In this document: piece after piece, positions 43,951-53,728 of the stretch
How positions within the stretch are numbered: position 1 is the first letter of the stretch
How the letters are laid out: the number at the start of each line of letters is the position of its first letter
Assembly (NCBI RefSeq): GCF_003173615.1
Contig: NZ_QGNA01000003.1
Span: 186,001 to 250,000 of the forward strand
Reading direction: 5' to 3'
DNA: 64,000 nucleotides
DNA from: Falsiroseomonas bella
GTDB lineage: Bacteria; Pseudomonadota; Alphaproteobacteria; Acetobacterales; Acetobacteraceae
Made by a program: the position numbers and the translations under genes
The notes under the pieces: generated by a model
What the model saw: only the letters and a program-made list of their open reading frames with translations
The model's database searches: none
Told to the model about the DNA's origin: nothing

Positions 43951-44640
43951 ATGACCGAATACGCCTGGCCTGCCGCGCTCCGTCCGTCGCGGCTGAGCTT
44001 CTACCTGCAGCACAATACGCTGCGCTTTGTCTCGCCGGTCAGCCGCGCCACCCAGGTGCTGCGCCGCGACGGCGCGCGCTGGATCGCCGAGGCCAGCTTC
44101 GATCCGCTCAACCGCATCCAGGCCGGCGTGCTGGAGGGGCTGCTCGCCGCCCTGGCCGGCTCGGCCAACACGATCCGCATCTGGGACTGGCGGCGCGAGT
44201 ACCGCACCGGCGATCCGCGGAGCCAGGGCGAGGTGCCCTCGGGGCCGTACTCCTTCTCGGACGCCACCATCTTCACCGATGGGACGGGGATGGTGGTGGG
44301 ATCTGGTACGCCATCGCTGGCGCCCGGCGCCGCGCGCGGGGCGCTGTCGCTCACAACCCAGGGCTGGTGGCCCAACGCGGTGGCGGTCGGTGCGGGCGAC
44401 CATATCGGGCTCGCCGGCCGGCTCTACATGGCGACCGAGCAGGTCGTGGCGTCCGGCACCGGCACCGCCACCATCCCGATCGCTCCGCCGCTGCGCGCCG
44501 CCGCCCCGCTCGCCGAGCCGCTGGTGCTGACCACGCCGACCGTCGCCATGCGCCTCGCCTCCGACGATGAGGGCGCCAACCCCACCCGGCCGGGGCGCTT
44601 CACCGCCATCACCATCCGCCTCGAGGAGGCCCTGCCGTGA
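43951..44640 (+). CDS. Distal/minor tail protein-like (229 aa)
   Basis: Starts MTEYAWPAALRPSRLSFYLQ with GGAGGGCGAG upstream. Strand-rich, with SPVSRATQVLRRDGARW, NTIRIWDWRREYRTGDPR and a C-terminal FTAITIRLEEALP. Gene order after the tape measure suggests a distal-tail or tip component. It overlaps the next gene by 4 bp. Confidence 0.6.
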   Translation: MTEYAWPAALRPSRLSFYLQHNTLRFVSPVSRATQVLRRDGARWIAEASFDPLNRIQAGVLEGLLAALAGSANTIRIWDWRREYRTGDPRSQGEVPSGPYSFSDATIFTDGTGMVVGSGTPSLAPGAARGALSLTTQGWWPNAVAVGAGDHIGLAGRLYMATEQVVASGTGTATIPIAPPLRAAAPLAEPLVLTTPTVAMRLASDDEGANPTRPGRFTAITIRLEEALP

Positions 44641-45215
44641 CCGACGGCATCACCGCCACGCCGCGGCTCTCGCCCCAGGCCGCGGCTGCCGCCACCGCGC
44701 CGGTCGCCACGCCCGTCGTCCTGGTCGAGCTCGACTTCGCCTCCGGGCCGATCCGCGCCTGGACCGGGCTCGGACCGCTCGATTGGGCCGGTGTGACCTA
44801 TGAGGGAATGGGCACCATCGGCGCCGTCTCCGACATCGAGGAGACCGCCGAGCTCAGGGCGGTGCGCATCACCCTGACGCTGTCGCCGGTGCCGCAGGAG
44901 GTGGTGGACATCGCGCTGGCCGAGCAGTCCTTCCGGCTGCGCCCGGCGCGGCTGTGGGGCGCGCTGCTCGATCCCGAGGGTGCCTTCGTCGCCGATCCCT
45001 TTCCCCTCTGGGCCGGGCTGATGGACACCATGCAGGTGGTGGACGGGGCCGAGCCGCGCATCTCGCTGACCTGCGAGAGCCGGCTCGTCGACCTCGAGCG
45101 TGCCGAGGTGCGCCGCTACACCGATGCCGACCAGCAGGCCGAGTATCCGGGGGATCGCTTCTTCGAGTTCGTCCCCGCCCTGCAGGAGGCGGAGATCCGG
45201 CTGCCCGCCAGCTGA
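44637..45215 (+). CDS. Tail tip/baseplate protein-like (192 aa)
   Basis: GTG start overlapping the upstream stop. VVLVELDFASGPIRAWTGLG, YEGMGTIGAVSDIEETAEL and a C-terminal RRYTDADQQAEYPGDRFFEF are typical of minor tail proteins in this kind of prophage (DUF2163- or gpL-like). Exact family not assigned. Its stop overlaps the next ATG by one base. Confidence 0.6.
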   Translation: MTDGITATPRLSPQAAAAATAPVATPVVLVELDFASGPIRAWTGLGPLDWAGVTYEGMGTIGAVSDIEETAELRAVRITLTLSPVPQEVVDIALAEQSFRLRPARLWGALLDPEGAFVADPFPLWAGLMDTMQVVDGAEPRISLTCESRLVDLERAEVRRYTDADQQAEYPGDRFFEFVPALQEAEIRLPAS

Positions 45216-45568
45216 TGGCCCGTCTGCCGGATTGGCACGCGCGGCTGGCAGCCCTGCTCACCGCGGCGGAGGCGCGCCCCTTTCACGCCCATCGCTGGAA
45301 CTGCGGGCGGCTTGCCTTGGCCGCGGTGCGCGCCAGCACGGGCCGGATGCCCGCCTGGCGCAGCCGGCCGACGCTGGAGGCCACGGCGGACAGCGCCGGC
45401 TTCCCGCGCATCCCGCCGGCCTTTGCACGAGCGGGGGACGTTGTCCTCGCCGGTGACCCGCCGCGCCTCGGCGTGGTGGTGGATGGCGGCCGTGCGGCCT
45501 TTGTCGGTCCCCGCGGCCTGGTCCGCGTCCCGCTCACCACCTGCACCACCGCCTGGCGCATCGACTGA
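45215..45568 (+). CDS. Tail-tip NlpC/P60-like protein (DUF6950-like)
   Basis: 117 aa. HAHRWNCGRLALAAVRA places a Cys at the start of a helix, as in NlpC/P60-like cysteine peptidases, and the strand region RAGDVVLAGDPPRLGVVVDG supports the fold. The corresponding lambda-like position is gpK, a tail-tip peptidase. The catalytic His is less certain, so it may be inactive or structural. Confidence 0.65.
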   Translation: MARLPDWHARLAALLTAAEARPFHAHRWNCGRLALAAVRASTGRMPAWRSRPTLEATADSAGFPRIPPAFARAGDVVLAGDPPRLGVVVDGGRAAFVGPRGLVRVPLTTCTTAWRID

Positions 45569-45589
45569 CGCCTCGGAGGACCGCGCCTG

Positions 45590-47596
45590 ATGCCTGCCGC
45601 TGTCCCCCTCATCGCGGTCGCCGCCGCCGGCGTCGCCTCCGCCGCGGTCGGCGGTGGCATCATCGGTGCCGTGGTCGGCGCCGGCGCCGCCTTCATCGTC
45701 TCGGCCATCGGCCAGTCGGTCTTCCCGCAGAAGCAGAAAAAGCAGGCCAGCCTCAGCCCGCAGGCGGCGGCGATCGCCGGCTTCGACGCCGGCCAGCCCG
45801 GCGCCGGCCGCACCCAGGCTTTCCGCCAGCCGGTCACCGAGCATCAGCTCGTCCTCGGCCGTTGCAAGGTGTCGGGACCCATCGTCTTCCTGCACTCGGC
45901 AACCGACGATGAGGGCCGCGCCGACGGTTATTTCTACTCGGTGGTCGTGCTCGCCGCGCACCGCGTCCGCGCCATCGGCGAGGTGTTTTTGGGCGACAAG
46001 CTCGAGGGCGACGGATCGCTCGCCGGGCTGCTCCGCACCGACCGGCACCTGGGGGATCCAAATCAGGTGGCCGATGCCAACCTGATCGCCGAGACTGGCG
46101 GCCAGTGGACCAGCGCGCATCGCGGCCGCAGCCGCGCCTATGTCGCCGTCCGCCTGAAACTCACCGCCGAGGCGTTTCCCGCCGGCCCGCCCAACATCGC
46201 CGCCATCGTCGAGGGCGCCGACACCATCCTCGACCCGCGCACGGGGATGGTGGGCTGGTCCGACAACCCCGCCCTGCTGCTCGCCTGGTACCTCACCGCG
46301 CCCTTCGGTTGGCGGGCGTCCTGGTCCGACATCGACATCCCCGCCCTGATCGCCGCCGCCAACATCTGCGACGAGCTGGTCGGCACCCGGGCCGGGGTCT
46401 ACGAGCGCCGCTACACCGCCAACGGCGTGCTGTCGCTGGCCGAGGGCAAGATCGCCATCACTCGCAAGCTCGCCGCCGCCATGGCCGGCGCGTTGGTGGT
46501 GAGTGGGGGGCGGTTCTTCATCCATGCTGGGGCGCCGGCGCTGCCCGCCGCCACCCTGACCTCGGACGATCTCCGCGGCGACGTCACCATCCAGGGCGCG
46601 CGGCCGCGACGGGACCTCTTCAACGGGGTGCGCGCCGTCTATGTCGAGCCCGCCGCCAACTGGCAGCCGACCGACGCGCCGCCGCTGCTGGCCTCCAACT
46701 ACGTCGCCCAGGATGGCGGCGAGATGATCTACCGCGACCTCGAATTCCCGCTCACCACCTCGGCCAGCACCGTGCAGCGGCTGATGAAGGTCGAGTTGGA
46801 GCGCAACCGCCGCCAGCGCACCGTGGCCTTCCCAGCCAACCTCTCGGCGCTGCGCCTGCGGCCCTGGGAGGCGGCGACGGTCGCGCTCGACCGGCTGACG
46901 CCCTTTCCGGCGCGGGTCACCGCCTGGTCGCTGGCGGCCGAGGGCGGTGTCGACCTCACCCTGGAGGAGGAGGACGCCGCGGTGTGGGATTGGAACCCGG
47001 CGGTCGATGAACGTGCCACCGGGTCGAACCCTGCCGTGGTGCTGCCCAACCCGGGCGTCATCGCCACGCCGGCCGCAATCACGGTGGAGACGCCGCAGAC
47101 CACCGCCTTTGCCGCGCTCTCCCTGTCCTGGGCGGCGGTCGGCTCCTCCCACCTCGCCGGCTACCAGGTCGAGTTTCAGCCGGCCTCAGTCGCGTCCTGG
47201 CAGGGCTATGGCGGTTCGCTCGGCGCCACCGCGGCCGCGATCCCCACCGCCGAGCCGACCGGCTTCCGGGTGCGCGCCGTGGCGCGCAGCAGCGCGGTCT
47301 CGGGCTGGCGGCAGGCCCTCGTCCCGGCCGCGGTGGCGGCGCCCACCGCGACGGGGATTACCGGCGGCATTCGCCTCTCCGGCAGCTTCCCGCCCGATGC
47401 CATCCGCCTTCAGGTGTTCGAGGCGAGCACCAGCAGCCTCGCCGCCGCGACCAAGCTGGCGGCGGAGCCGACCAGCCTCTTTTGGGACCGCACCGGCCTC
47501 AGCACCGGGGACACCCGTTGGTACTGGCTGCGCGCCGTCTCGGCCGAGGGCAACGTATCGGCCCTGGCCGGGCCGGTGACAGCGACTGCGCTGTAG
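45590..47596 (+). CDS. Tail tip host-specificity protein (gpJ-like)
   Basis: 668 aa. The N-terminus has a hydrophobic Ala/Gly stretch (AAAGVASAAVGGGIIGAVVG), followed by a hub-like region (RVRAIGEVFLGDKLEGDG, NPALLLAWYLTAPFGWRASW). The C-terminal third has fibronectin-type III-like strands (LSLSWAAVGSSHLAGYQVEF, STGDTRWYWLRAVSAEGNVS). It should form the central tail tip that contacts the host. Confidence 0.8.
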   Translation: MPAAVPLIAVAAAGVASAAVGGGIIGAVVGAGAAFIVSAIGQSVFPQKQKKQASLSPQAAAIAGFDAGQPGAGRTQAFRQPVTEHQLVLGRCKVSGPIVFLHSATDDEGRADGYFYSVVVLAAHRVRAIGEVFLGDKLEGDGSLAGLLRTDRHLGDPNQVADANLIAETGGQWTSAHRGRSRAYVAVRLKLTAEAFPAGPPNIAAIVEGADTILDPRTGMVGWSDNPALLLAWYLTAPFGWRASWSDIDIPALIAAANICDELVGTRAGVYERRYTANGVLSLAEGKIAITRKLAAAMAGALVVSGGRFFIHAGAPALPAATLTSDDLRGDVTIQGARPRRDLFNGVRAVYVEPAANWQPTDAPPLLASNYVAQDGGEMIYRDLEFPLTTSASTVQRLMKVELERNRRQRTVAFPANLSALRLRPWEAATVALDRLTPFPARVTAWSLAAEGGVDLTLEEEDAAVWDWNPAVDERATGSNPAVVLPNPGVIATPAAITVETPQTTAFAALSLSWAAVGSSHLAGYQVEFQPASVASWQGYGGSLGATAAAIPTAEPTGFRVRAVARSSAVSGWRQALVPAAVAAPTATGITGGIRLSGSFPPDAIRLQVFEASTSSLAAATKLAAEPTSLFWDRTGLSTGDTRWYWLRAVSAEGNVSALAGPVTATAL

Positions 47597-47607
47597 GGAA
47601 CCCCACC

Positions 47608-49329
47608 ATGCCCGCCCGCATCGACGACCTGCTGGTGCTCGACACCGCGGTCAGCAAGACCGATCTCGCCAAATACCTCCGCGACCGCGAGACGGTGCTG
47701 CCGTCCGACTTCGGCGGCCTCGGCGACGGCGTCGCCGACGACCGTGCCGCCATCCAGGCGGCCTTCGACCGCGCCGCCGCGGACCAAAAATTCGCCGTCA
47801 TCCCGCCCGGCACCTGGAACGTCTCTGCCGGCGTGATCCTCGGCGGCGGTGCCCGCGGCCTGATCATGCACGGCGTGCTCCGCTACACCGGCACCGCCCC
47901 GGCCACCGTGCTGACGCTCGGGGATGGCGGCGCCGTCCGCAACGGCGAGAAGCACTACGCCGGGCTGCAGGTTGTCCGGCAGACCCAGTCCGACTGGCTC
48001 GACGAGGGCGACATCGGCATCCTGGTGCGCAACGTCGACGCCTCGGTGGTCGAGCTGCGTCTGGTCTCGGGCTTCACCATCGGCATGCGCACGCTGGGCG
48101 ACGGCCGCGGCGTCGAGGACAGCACCTTCCATCTCGGCCGCATCCTCAACAACCGCATCGGCCTCGACATCCGCTGCGCCACCGCGACCGCTTGGAACAC
48201 ATCTGTTCGCTACTATGGCGGCCACTTCGCCATCGCGACCGGGATCAACCCCACCATCGACCGCTTCGGGATCCGGCTGTCCAAGGCGGACGGCGCCTAT
48301 TCCAACCACAACCGGCACGTCTTCGACGCGCCGAACTTCGAACTGCGCCAGCTCGACCCGAACGTCGCCATCCCTTTCCTGAACGAGACCAGCGGCTCGG
48401 CCATCATCGGCCGGGCGCTGCGCATGGAGGCCTGCTCGCCGATCGTCGCGCGGCACACCGCCGCGGCACAGGATTGCGAGTACGAGGTGGCGTGGAGCAA
48501 CACCTACCAGGTTGGCATTGACTACGCCGCGACCGCCACCCGCTGCGGCAACACCGTGCTCAACCGGCATCGCGCCCCGGCGTCGCGGCATCTGCGGTTG
48601 TTGGGGGCGATGCCCAATGTCCGCGCCAAGGCGTTCCGGCACAGCTCCACCGAGATCGGGGTGGAGGGGCTGGCGGTGGTCGCGACCTCCACGACCAGCG
48701 CCACGACGCTGGCCGGGCTGTCCTTCAACGGGCTGGACGATATCACGCCGACCTCCCGCGGGCTGCTGCTCGAAGCGCAGCGGGGGCTGGCCTTCGTGGT
48801 GGAGTGTTCACAGGCGAAGGAGTTCGCGCTGGTGCATTCCCTCGTCGGCGGCGCGGATGGCGGGCGGATCTTCGTGCGCTGCTTCGATGCGTCGATGAAT
48901 GTGCGGGAGAATGTCGCCGACGACGCGCTGGTCTCGATCACGACCCTGCTGTGGAACGTGCTGGCCAAGGCCTGGACCGGCGGTGCCGCCATGGCCGACG
49001 CCTCGCTGAACAAGCGCATGACGGTGCGGCTCGGGCCCGGCGTCGCCTTCGCGCAGATCGGCATTGTCGGCTTCGACGGGCAGATCGAGGTCGAGGCCCT
49101 GCGCCTCTACGGCCTGCCCGAGGCGGCGCCGGCGCTGCTCTGCGGCACGCCGGCGCTGCCGGTCGGGCAGCGGGAATTCGCGGCGGAGGTGTCCTGGGAT
49201 CTGCCGAACCTGGCACCTGGGGCGACCAGCCTGCTCGACGTCACCGTGCCTGGCGCGCGTCAGGGGGACTTCGCCTACGCGGCGCTGGTGTCGTCGACGC
49301 GGTTCATCGAGCTTGATGCCGCGGCGTGA
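47608..49329 (+). CDS. Tailspike/pectate-lyase-like receptor-binding protein
   Basis: 573 aa to the first TGA (49327-49329). The N-terminal segment DFGGLGDGVADDRAAIQAAF is the classic start of phage tailspike beta-helices, and the body is repetitive short strands (FHLGRILNNRIGLDIRCATA). Likely binds or degrades a surface polysaccharide. After the TGA the same frame continues for 34 codons ([19 protein letters not shown], then VVKRRVP) to a second TGA at 49432-49434. This suggests a Trp codon changed to TGA, or stop readthrough. Confidence 0.8.
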   Translation: MPARIDDLLVLDTAVSKTDLAKYLRDRETVLPSDFGGLGDGVADDRAAIQAAFDRAAADQKFAVIPPGTWNVSAGVILGGGARGLIMHGVLRYTGTAPATVLTLGDGGAVRNGEKHYAGLQVVRQTQSDWLDEGDIGILVRNVDASVVELRLVSGFTIGMRTLGDGRGVEDSTFHLGRILNNRIGLDIRCATATAWNTSVRYYGGHFAIATGINPTIDRFGIRLSKADGAYSNHNRHVFDAPNFELRQLDPNVAIPFLNETSGSAIIGRALRMEACSPIVARHTAAAQDCEYEVAWSNTYQVGIDYAATATRCGNTVLNRHRAPASRHLRLLGAMPNVRAKAFRHSSTEIGVEGLAVVATSTTSATTLAGLSFNGLDDITPTSRGLLLEAQRGLAFVVECSQAKEFALVHSLVGGADGGRIFVRCFDASMNVRENVADDALVSITTLLWNVLAKAWTGGAAMADASLNKRMTVRLGPGVAFAQIGIVGFDGQIEVEALRLYGLPEAAPALLCGTPALPVGQREFAAEVSWDLPNLAPGATSLLDVTVPGARQGDFAYAALVSSTRFIELDAAA

Positions 49330-49559
49330 TCCAACAACACCGTGCGCGTCATGGCCAGGAACATCTCGCCAGCCACCTTCGATCTCGTCGCGGCGACGCT
49401 GTCTGTGCAGGTGGTGAAGCGGCGCGTGCCGTGAGCGGGATGGCGCGTTCGCCGCAAACCGCACAACCGGCTGACACTGGGTGCTCAGCGAGCGCGACGC
49501 GCGGCAAACTGAACCGCCCCGGGTTTGTCGGAGGCTCCAACTCCTGAGAGGCTGGAGCG

Positions 49560-49889
49560 ATGACGAGCAAGACGACGAACAAGTTTTCGCCTGAGGTTCG
49601 CGAGCGGGCGGTGCGGATGGTGCTTGAGCACGAGGCGCAGCACCCGTCGCGCTGGGCGACGATCCTGTCGATCGCGGCCAAGATCGGCTGCACGGGCCAG
49701 ACGCTGAACGAGTGGGTGAAGCAGGCGGAGCGCGATACCGGCCGCCGGCCTGGCCCGACGACGGAGATGGCGGCCCGCCTCAAGGCCCTGGAGCGTGAGA
49801 ACCGCGAGCTGAGGCAGGCGAACGAAATCCTGCGCAAGGCGTCGGCGTATTTCGCCCAGGCGGAGCTCGACCGCCGGTTCAAGCCATGA
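49560..49889 (+). CDS. IS3-family transposase OrfA
   Basis: 109 aa with an HTH region ([20 protein letters not shown]) and a C-terminal leucine-zipper-like helix ([19 protein letters not shown]), the standard OrfA layout that binds the IS ends and multimerises. The stop overlaps orfB's ATG by 4 bp; an OrfAB fusion by frameshifting is usual in the family, but no obvious A-rich slippery site was seen. Confidence 0.92.
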   Translation: MTSKTTNKFSPEVRERAVRMVLEHEAQHPSRWATILSIAAKIGCTGQTLNEWVKQAERDTGRRPGPTTEMAARLKALERENRELRQANEILRKASAYFAQAELDRRFKP

Positions 49890-50791
49890 TCGGCTTTATC
49901 GATGATCATCGTGAGGTTTATGGGGTCGAGCCGATCTGCAATGTCTTGCCGATCGCCCCATCGACCTATCGCGTGCAGGCGGCCCGGCGGCGTGATCCGG
50001 CCAAGCTGCCGGCCCGAGCGCAGCGCGACGCCGCACTGATGCCCGAGATCGCGCGCGTGTTCGAGGAGAACTTCCGCGTCTACGGCGTGCGCAAGGTCTG
50101 GCGGCAGCTGAAGCGCGAGGGCCATGACCTGGCCCGCTGCACCGTCGCACGCCTGATGCGCAGCATGGGCCTGCAGGGCGTGATCCGCGGCAAGCCGGTC
50201 AGGACGACGATCAGCGACAAGGCCGCACCTTGCCCGCTGGACCACGTGAACCGGGAGTTCAAGGCACCGCGCCCGAACGCGCTGTGGGTCTCCGACTTCA
50301 CCTATGTCGCGACCTGGTCAGGGTTCGCCTACGTCGCCTTCATCATCGATGCCTATGCGCGGCGGATCGTCGGTTGGCGCGTGTCGCGGACCGCGCATAC
50401 GGGCTTCGTGCTGGATGCGCTGGAACAGGCCCTGCACGAGCGGCGCCCGCTGCATCGCGGCGGCCTCGTGCATCACAGCGACAGGGGCAGCCAGTACGTC
50501 TCCATCCACTACACGGAACGCCTGGCCCAGGCCGGCATCGAGCCCTCCGTCGGCAGCGTCGGCGACAGCTATGACAACGCCTTGGCCGAGAGCATCAACG
50601 GTCTCTACAAGGCCGAAGTCATTCACCGGCGCGGCCCCTGGCGCTCGCTCGAGGCCGTGGAATTCGCCACCCTCGAATGGGTGGACTGGTTCAACCATCG
50701 GCGGCTGCTGGAGCCCATCGGCAATATCCCGCCGGCCGAGGCCGAAGCAATCTACTATGCTGCCCAGGAGAACCTGCTCCTGGCGGCGTGA
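49886..50791 (+). CDS. IS3-family transposase OrfB (DDE integrase core)
   Basis: 301 aa. HTH_21-like N-terminal part ([18 protein letters not shown]) followed by the rve core with Asp137 (WVSDFTYV), Asp199 (HHSDRGSQY) and Glu235 ([12 protein letters not shown]); the D-35-E spacing is as expected. Ends with YNHR-like [13 protein letters not shown]. Complete frame, so potentially active. Confidence 0.95.
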   Translation: MIGFIDDHREVYGVEPICNVLPIAPSTYRVQAARRRDPAKLPARAQRDAALMPEIARVFEENFRVYGVRKVWRQLKREGHDLARCTVARLMRSMGLQGVIRGKPVRTTISDKAAPCPLDHVNREFKAPRPNALWVSDFTYVATWSGFAYVAFIIDAYARRIVGWRVSRTAHTGFVLDALEQALHERRPLHRGGLVHHSDRGSQYVSIHYTERLAQAGIEPSVGSVGDSYDNALAESINGLYKAEVIHRRGPWRSLEAVEFATLEWVDWFNHRRLLEPIGNIPPAEAEAIYYAAQENLLLAA

Positions 50792-50997
50792 CTCAAACCA
50801 AACAGCCTCCGGCAAACCCGGGGCGGTTCAAACCGAACTTGCAAAGGAGAGATGCCACACCTTAAACGCTGGGCGCCCAGGGTAATTGCTGGCTCACCGA
50901 AACTCTTGCGCATGCCAACTTACCTTCGATGTTCTCCAGCGTGCCCTCTCTCGAACAAAACCCCGTTTCCAGACCATGGCGAATATCGAGACAAACA

Positions 50998-52233
50998 ATG
51001 CGCAATCTGCGTGAGCACTGCCCCATCCGCCCCGTGGCACCGACCCTCTCCCGACGAGCCCTCCTGTCGACGAGCGCGGCCCTGGGACTGACTGGATGCG
51101 CCCTGCCAACGCGGCTGCCGGCTGTGCCCGTCGAACGACGCCCAGAGGTCACGGTCCTGGGCCTGCCCAATGAGCGCTTCTTCCCAAGCGACCCGGCGGG
51201 CCAGTTCGGGCTGCAACAGGAGTTTGCGGCGGCGGTGCAACGCAACATCGCAAGGCGCGGCCTGCCGGCGGGCGCTCCGATTCCCGAGCTGGACCTGCTG
51301 GCCATCTCGGGCGGCGGCGAGGATGGAGCCTTTGGCGCCGGCCTGCTGGTCGGCTGGACCGAACTGCGCACCCGGCCGGAATTCTTTCTGGTCACCGGGG
51401 TAAGCACCGGCGCGCTGACGGCACCCTTTGCCTTTCTGGGCAGCGACTGGGATGCGGCGCTGCGCGCGGTCTACACCGAGGTCACCCTCGCCGACATCCT
51501 GACCCGGCGATACCCCACCGCCGCACTTTTCGACGACGCGATGGCGGACAACACCCCCCTGCTTCGCACGATTTCCCGCCACATGACCGAGCAGATGCTG
51601 GGTGAAATCGCGCGCGCCTATGATGCAGGGCGGCTGCTGCTCATCGGAACCACCAACCTGGATGCGGAACGGCCGGTGATCTGGAACGTCGGCGCGATTG
51701 CCCGGAGCGGACATCCCCGCGCGCTCGATACGGTGCGGCGGATCATGCTCGCGTCGGCCGCGATTCCGGGGGCTTTCGCGCCGGTATTGTTCGACGTCAG
51801 CCTGGGGGAAGGCCAATACCAGGAACTGCATGTGGATGGGGGGGTGTTCGCGCAGGCCTTCCTCTACCCCAGCAGCGTGGGCGACTTGCGACGGCAACGC
51901 ATTGCCAGGGGCTTGCCGACGGCACCGATCCGCGCCTGGATCATCCGCAACGCGCGGCTTGAACCCAGGGGCAGCGAGGTCAATCGGCGCACGCTTGGAA
52001 TCGTCGGGCGGGCCGTCGGCTCGATGATCGCCGCGTCCGGCCGGAATGATGTGGTCCGGATGCATCTGGCGTCAGAGCGGGACCACGTGGACTACAACCT
52101 GGCTTTCATCGGAAATGACTTCGCAATCCCCTACACGCTGCCATTCGACCGAGCGTATATGCGGCCGCTCTTCGAGTATGGACGGCAACGCATGCTGCGT
52201 GGGGAAGCCTGGGTCAAACGGCCGCCCGCCTGA
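50998..52233 (+). CDS. Patatin-like phospholipase, lipoprotein
   Basis: 411 aa from ATG 50998 (a longer frame starts at 50929). The N-terminus has RR plus a hydrophobic core and a good lipobox, LTGC (Cys34), so it is probably membrane-anchored. Patatin features are the glycine-rich AISGGGEDGAFGAGLLVGW, the nucleophile motif TGVSTGAL and the catalytic Asp in HVDGGVFAQ. Likely hydrolyses lipids in the periplasm. By eye it is slightly less GC-rich than its neighbours. It follows the IS3 element directly. Confidence 0.87.
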   Translation: MRNLREHCPIRPVAPTLSRRALLSTSAALGLTGCALPTRLPAVPVERRPEVTVLGLPNERFFPSDPAGQFGLQQEFAAAVQRNIARRGLPAGAPIPELDLLAISGGGEDGAFGAGLLVGWTELRTRPEFFLVTGVSTGALTAPFAFLGSDWDAALRAVYTEVTLADILTRRYPTAALFDDAMADNTPLLRTISRHMTEQMLGEIARAYDAGRLLLIGTTNLDAERPVIWNVGAIARSGHPRALDTVRRIMLASAAIPGAFAPVLFDVSLGEGQYQELHVDGGVFAQAFLYPSSVGDLRRQRIARGLPTAPIRAWIIRNARLEPRGSEVNRRTLGIVGRAVGSMIAASGRNDVVRMHLASERDHVDYNLAFIGNDFAIPYTLPFDRAYMRPLFEYGRQRMLRGEAWVKRPPA

Positions 52234-52440
52234 TGTGACACGAAAGCCGGTTGCATGAGCCCCTCGCCGCCGGTCAGGACAGGGCGCCCTGTGCAATCTG
52301 CGACACGGCCTGTGTGCCGGCGCCATGCCGAGGTGCCGGCCAAGACCTGATGCATCACAAGCCACGGCACGGGCCCGCGTGGAAACACGGGAGACCATCA
52401 TCGTTTCGGATGCCACCGGCCGATGAGGTTCAACCAGCCC

Positions 52441-52545
52441 ATGCAATTCAATCGTCTCGCCCCGCTGACCGGCCTCGCCACGCTCTTCGCGCCGCGCACG
52501 CTGGGAGGCCTGGATCCCCGTAACCGCCTTATGCCGGGCGCTCCC
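52441..52545 (+). pseudogene. Possible fragment of an old-yellow-enzyme-type gene
   Basis: A short frame reads FNRLAPLTGLATLFAPRTLG, then GLDPRNRLMPG, resembling the N-terminus of NADH:flavin oxidoreductases (LFxPxTLGGLxxRNR). It runs at once into unrelated sequence with shifted frames. The match is short, so it could be chance; if real, it is only a remnant. Confidence 0.25.
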
Positions 52546-52949
52546 TGGCGGATGAGACGCAGCATGTCCGCGTGGAGGCCGCGCGCCTCTCTTTCGCCCG
52601 TGCGGGCGAGGAATTGCTGAAGAACGAACGTGTCGCCGCCGAGCGGCCTGAGGCGCAGGTGAACATCGCCGCGCTGTTCGCCGCGCCTGGCGATACGGCC
52701 GGCGCCGACGGCCTACCGGGACGCTCTGGCCCGCGATGCGACGCCTCGCGGCACGCTGGTGAACCTCTCGGATTTCGAGGCGCACCGCGCGGGCGGCACG
52801 GCGCCGCCGAGGCAGCGCTGCGTCGCGCCATCGCCGCGCATCCGCGCGAGGCCGAGGCGCAGTTCGCGTTGGCTCTGGCACTCGCCCGTCAGGACTGCGC
52901 CGGGGATGCGCTCGGACCGCTCGAGCAGGCCACATCGAATCACAAGTGA
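52540..52949 (+). pseudogene. Frameshifted TPR-protein remnant
   Basis: Homologous-looking pieces appear in successive frames: ARLSFARAGEELLKNERVAA and ERPEAQVNIAALFA in one frame, AYRDALARDATPRGTLVNLS in a second, and EAALRRAIAAHPREAEAQFA back in the first. Together they look like the C-terminal TPR part of a larger protein, broken by at least two frameshifts and lacking its N-terminus. It sits in a run of decayed sequence between the patatin and porin genes. Confidence 0.55.
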
Positions 52950-53491
52950 TTCCAGAGATTCAGACTGTTCCCGAACAGACACTCAGAACCTTGTGACGGT
53001 CCGGAGCCCGAGCGCGACAACGGTGCCCTCTTCTAGAGTAGGAGCGATGACCTGCACGTTCGCACCCACAGTGAGCCACGGTGTCACTTGGAAATTGTAA
53101 AAAGCTTCCAGTCCCTGTTCGTCTTTGATCCTCACACGGGGCGCAAAGGCACTCATCAAATCCCGACTCGGGGCATTGTAGTAATAAGCGATTCCCCAGT
53201 TATCCCGGCTCCGGCCCGGAATCAATCCGGTGCCGCCTATGCCCACGAGGGCCGACCAGTATAGGTTGTTGGGATTGCCGTCCGAGATGCCGAACTGGCC
53301 AAAGAGCCCGAAGCCCTCCCTGGAATTTTCGCTCCGCCGATAAAGATATTGGTCGAACGAATAGGATAAGTGGTAACGACTGTTCTTGATGAAAGGCTTC
53401 TCCCGTTGGCTCAGGTAGCACCACATCTTGAGGCAGTGGCCGATTGCCGTCCGGTCTCGTAGGCTTGGCTGAGAGTGCAGGAGTGAGGCGC

Positions 53492-53728
53492 ATGGGCGAG
53501 CGAGAAGGAGGAAAGCCCCTCCAGGCGCGCGATCTCAGCGTTGCGGAGCAGGTCAGTTACCTTGAAGAGCGCGCTCGCCGCGCGAAGCCTGGCGACTTCG
53601 ATCGCATTCTGGCGAAAGCTGGAAGCGATGTGCGCATCCCTGGGGACGAGTTGCCCGAGGGGTGGCTCCAAGAGGTTCAGGGATCGGAAGGGCCGCGCAT
53701 CACGTGGCCCGCGGCACGAAGTCCCTGA
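53492..53728 (+). CDS. IS1595 passenger protein, copy 2
   Basis: Identical in predicted sequence to the passenger frame of copy 1 (78 aa, MGEREGGKPLQARDLSV). Its preservation in both copies is weak support only, since both copies are nearly identical overall. Function unknown. Confidence 0.5.
   Translation: MGEREGGKPLQARDLSVAEQVSYLEERARRAKPGDFDRILAKAGSDVRIPGDELPEGWLQEVQGSEGPRITWPAARSP

Larger units (their letters stand above)
49510..50830. mobile_element. IS3-family insertion sequence
   Basis: 1321 bp. Terminal inverted repeats of about 27 bp with one mismatch start TGAACCGCCCCGGGTTTG at both ends. Flanked by the 3-bp repeat AAC (49507-49509 and 50831-50833), within the range for IS3 elements. 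It carries orfA and orfB. Inserted just beyond the end of the tailspike gene, at or near the prophage right end. Confidence 0.93.

Noticed and set aside
50852-51091. 79-aa frame right after the IS3 element with AAGGAGAG before it
   Set aside because: The ribosome-binding site is too close to the ATG and the frame overlaps the patatin gene out of frame with no recognisable features.
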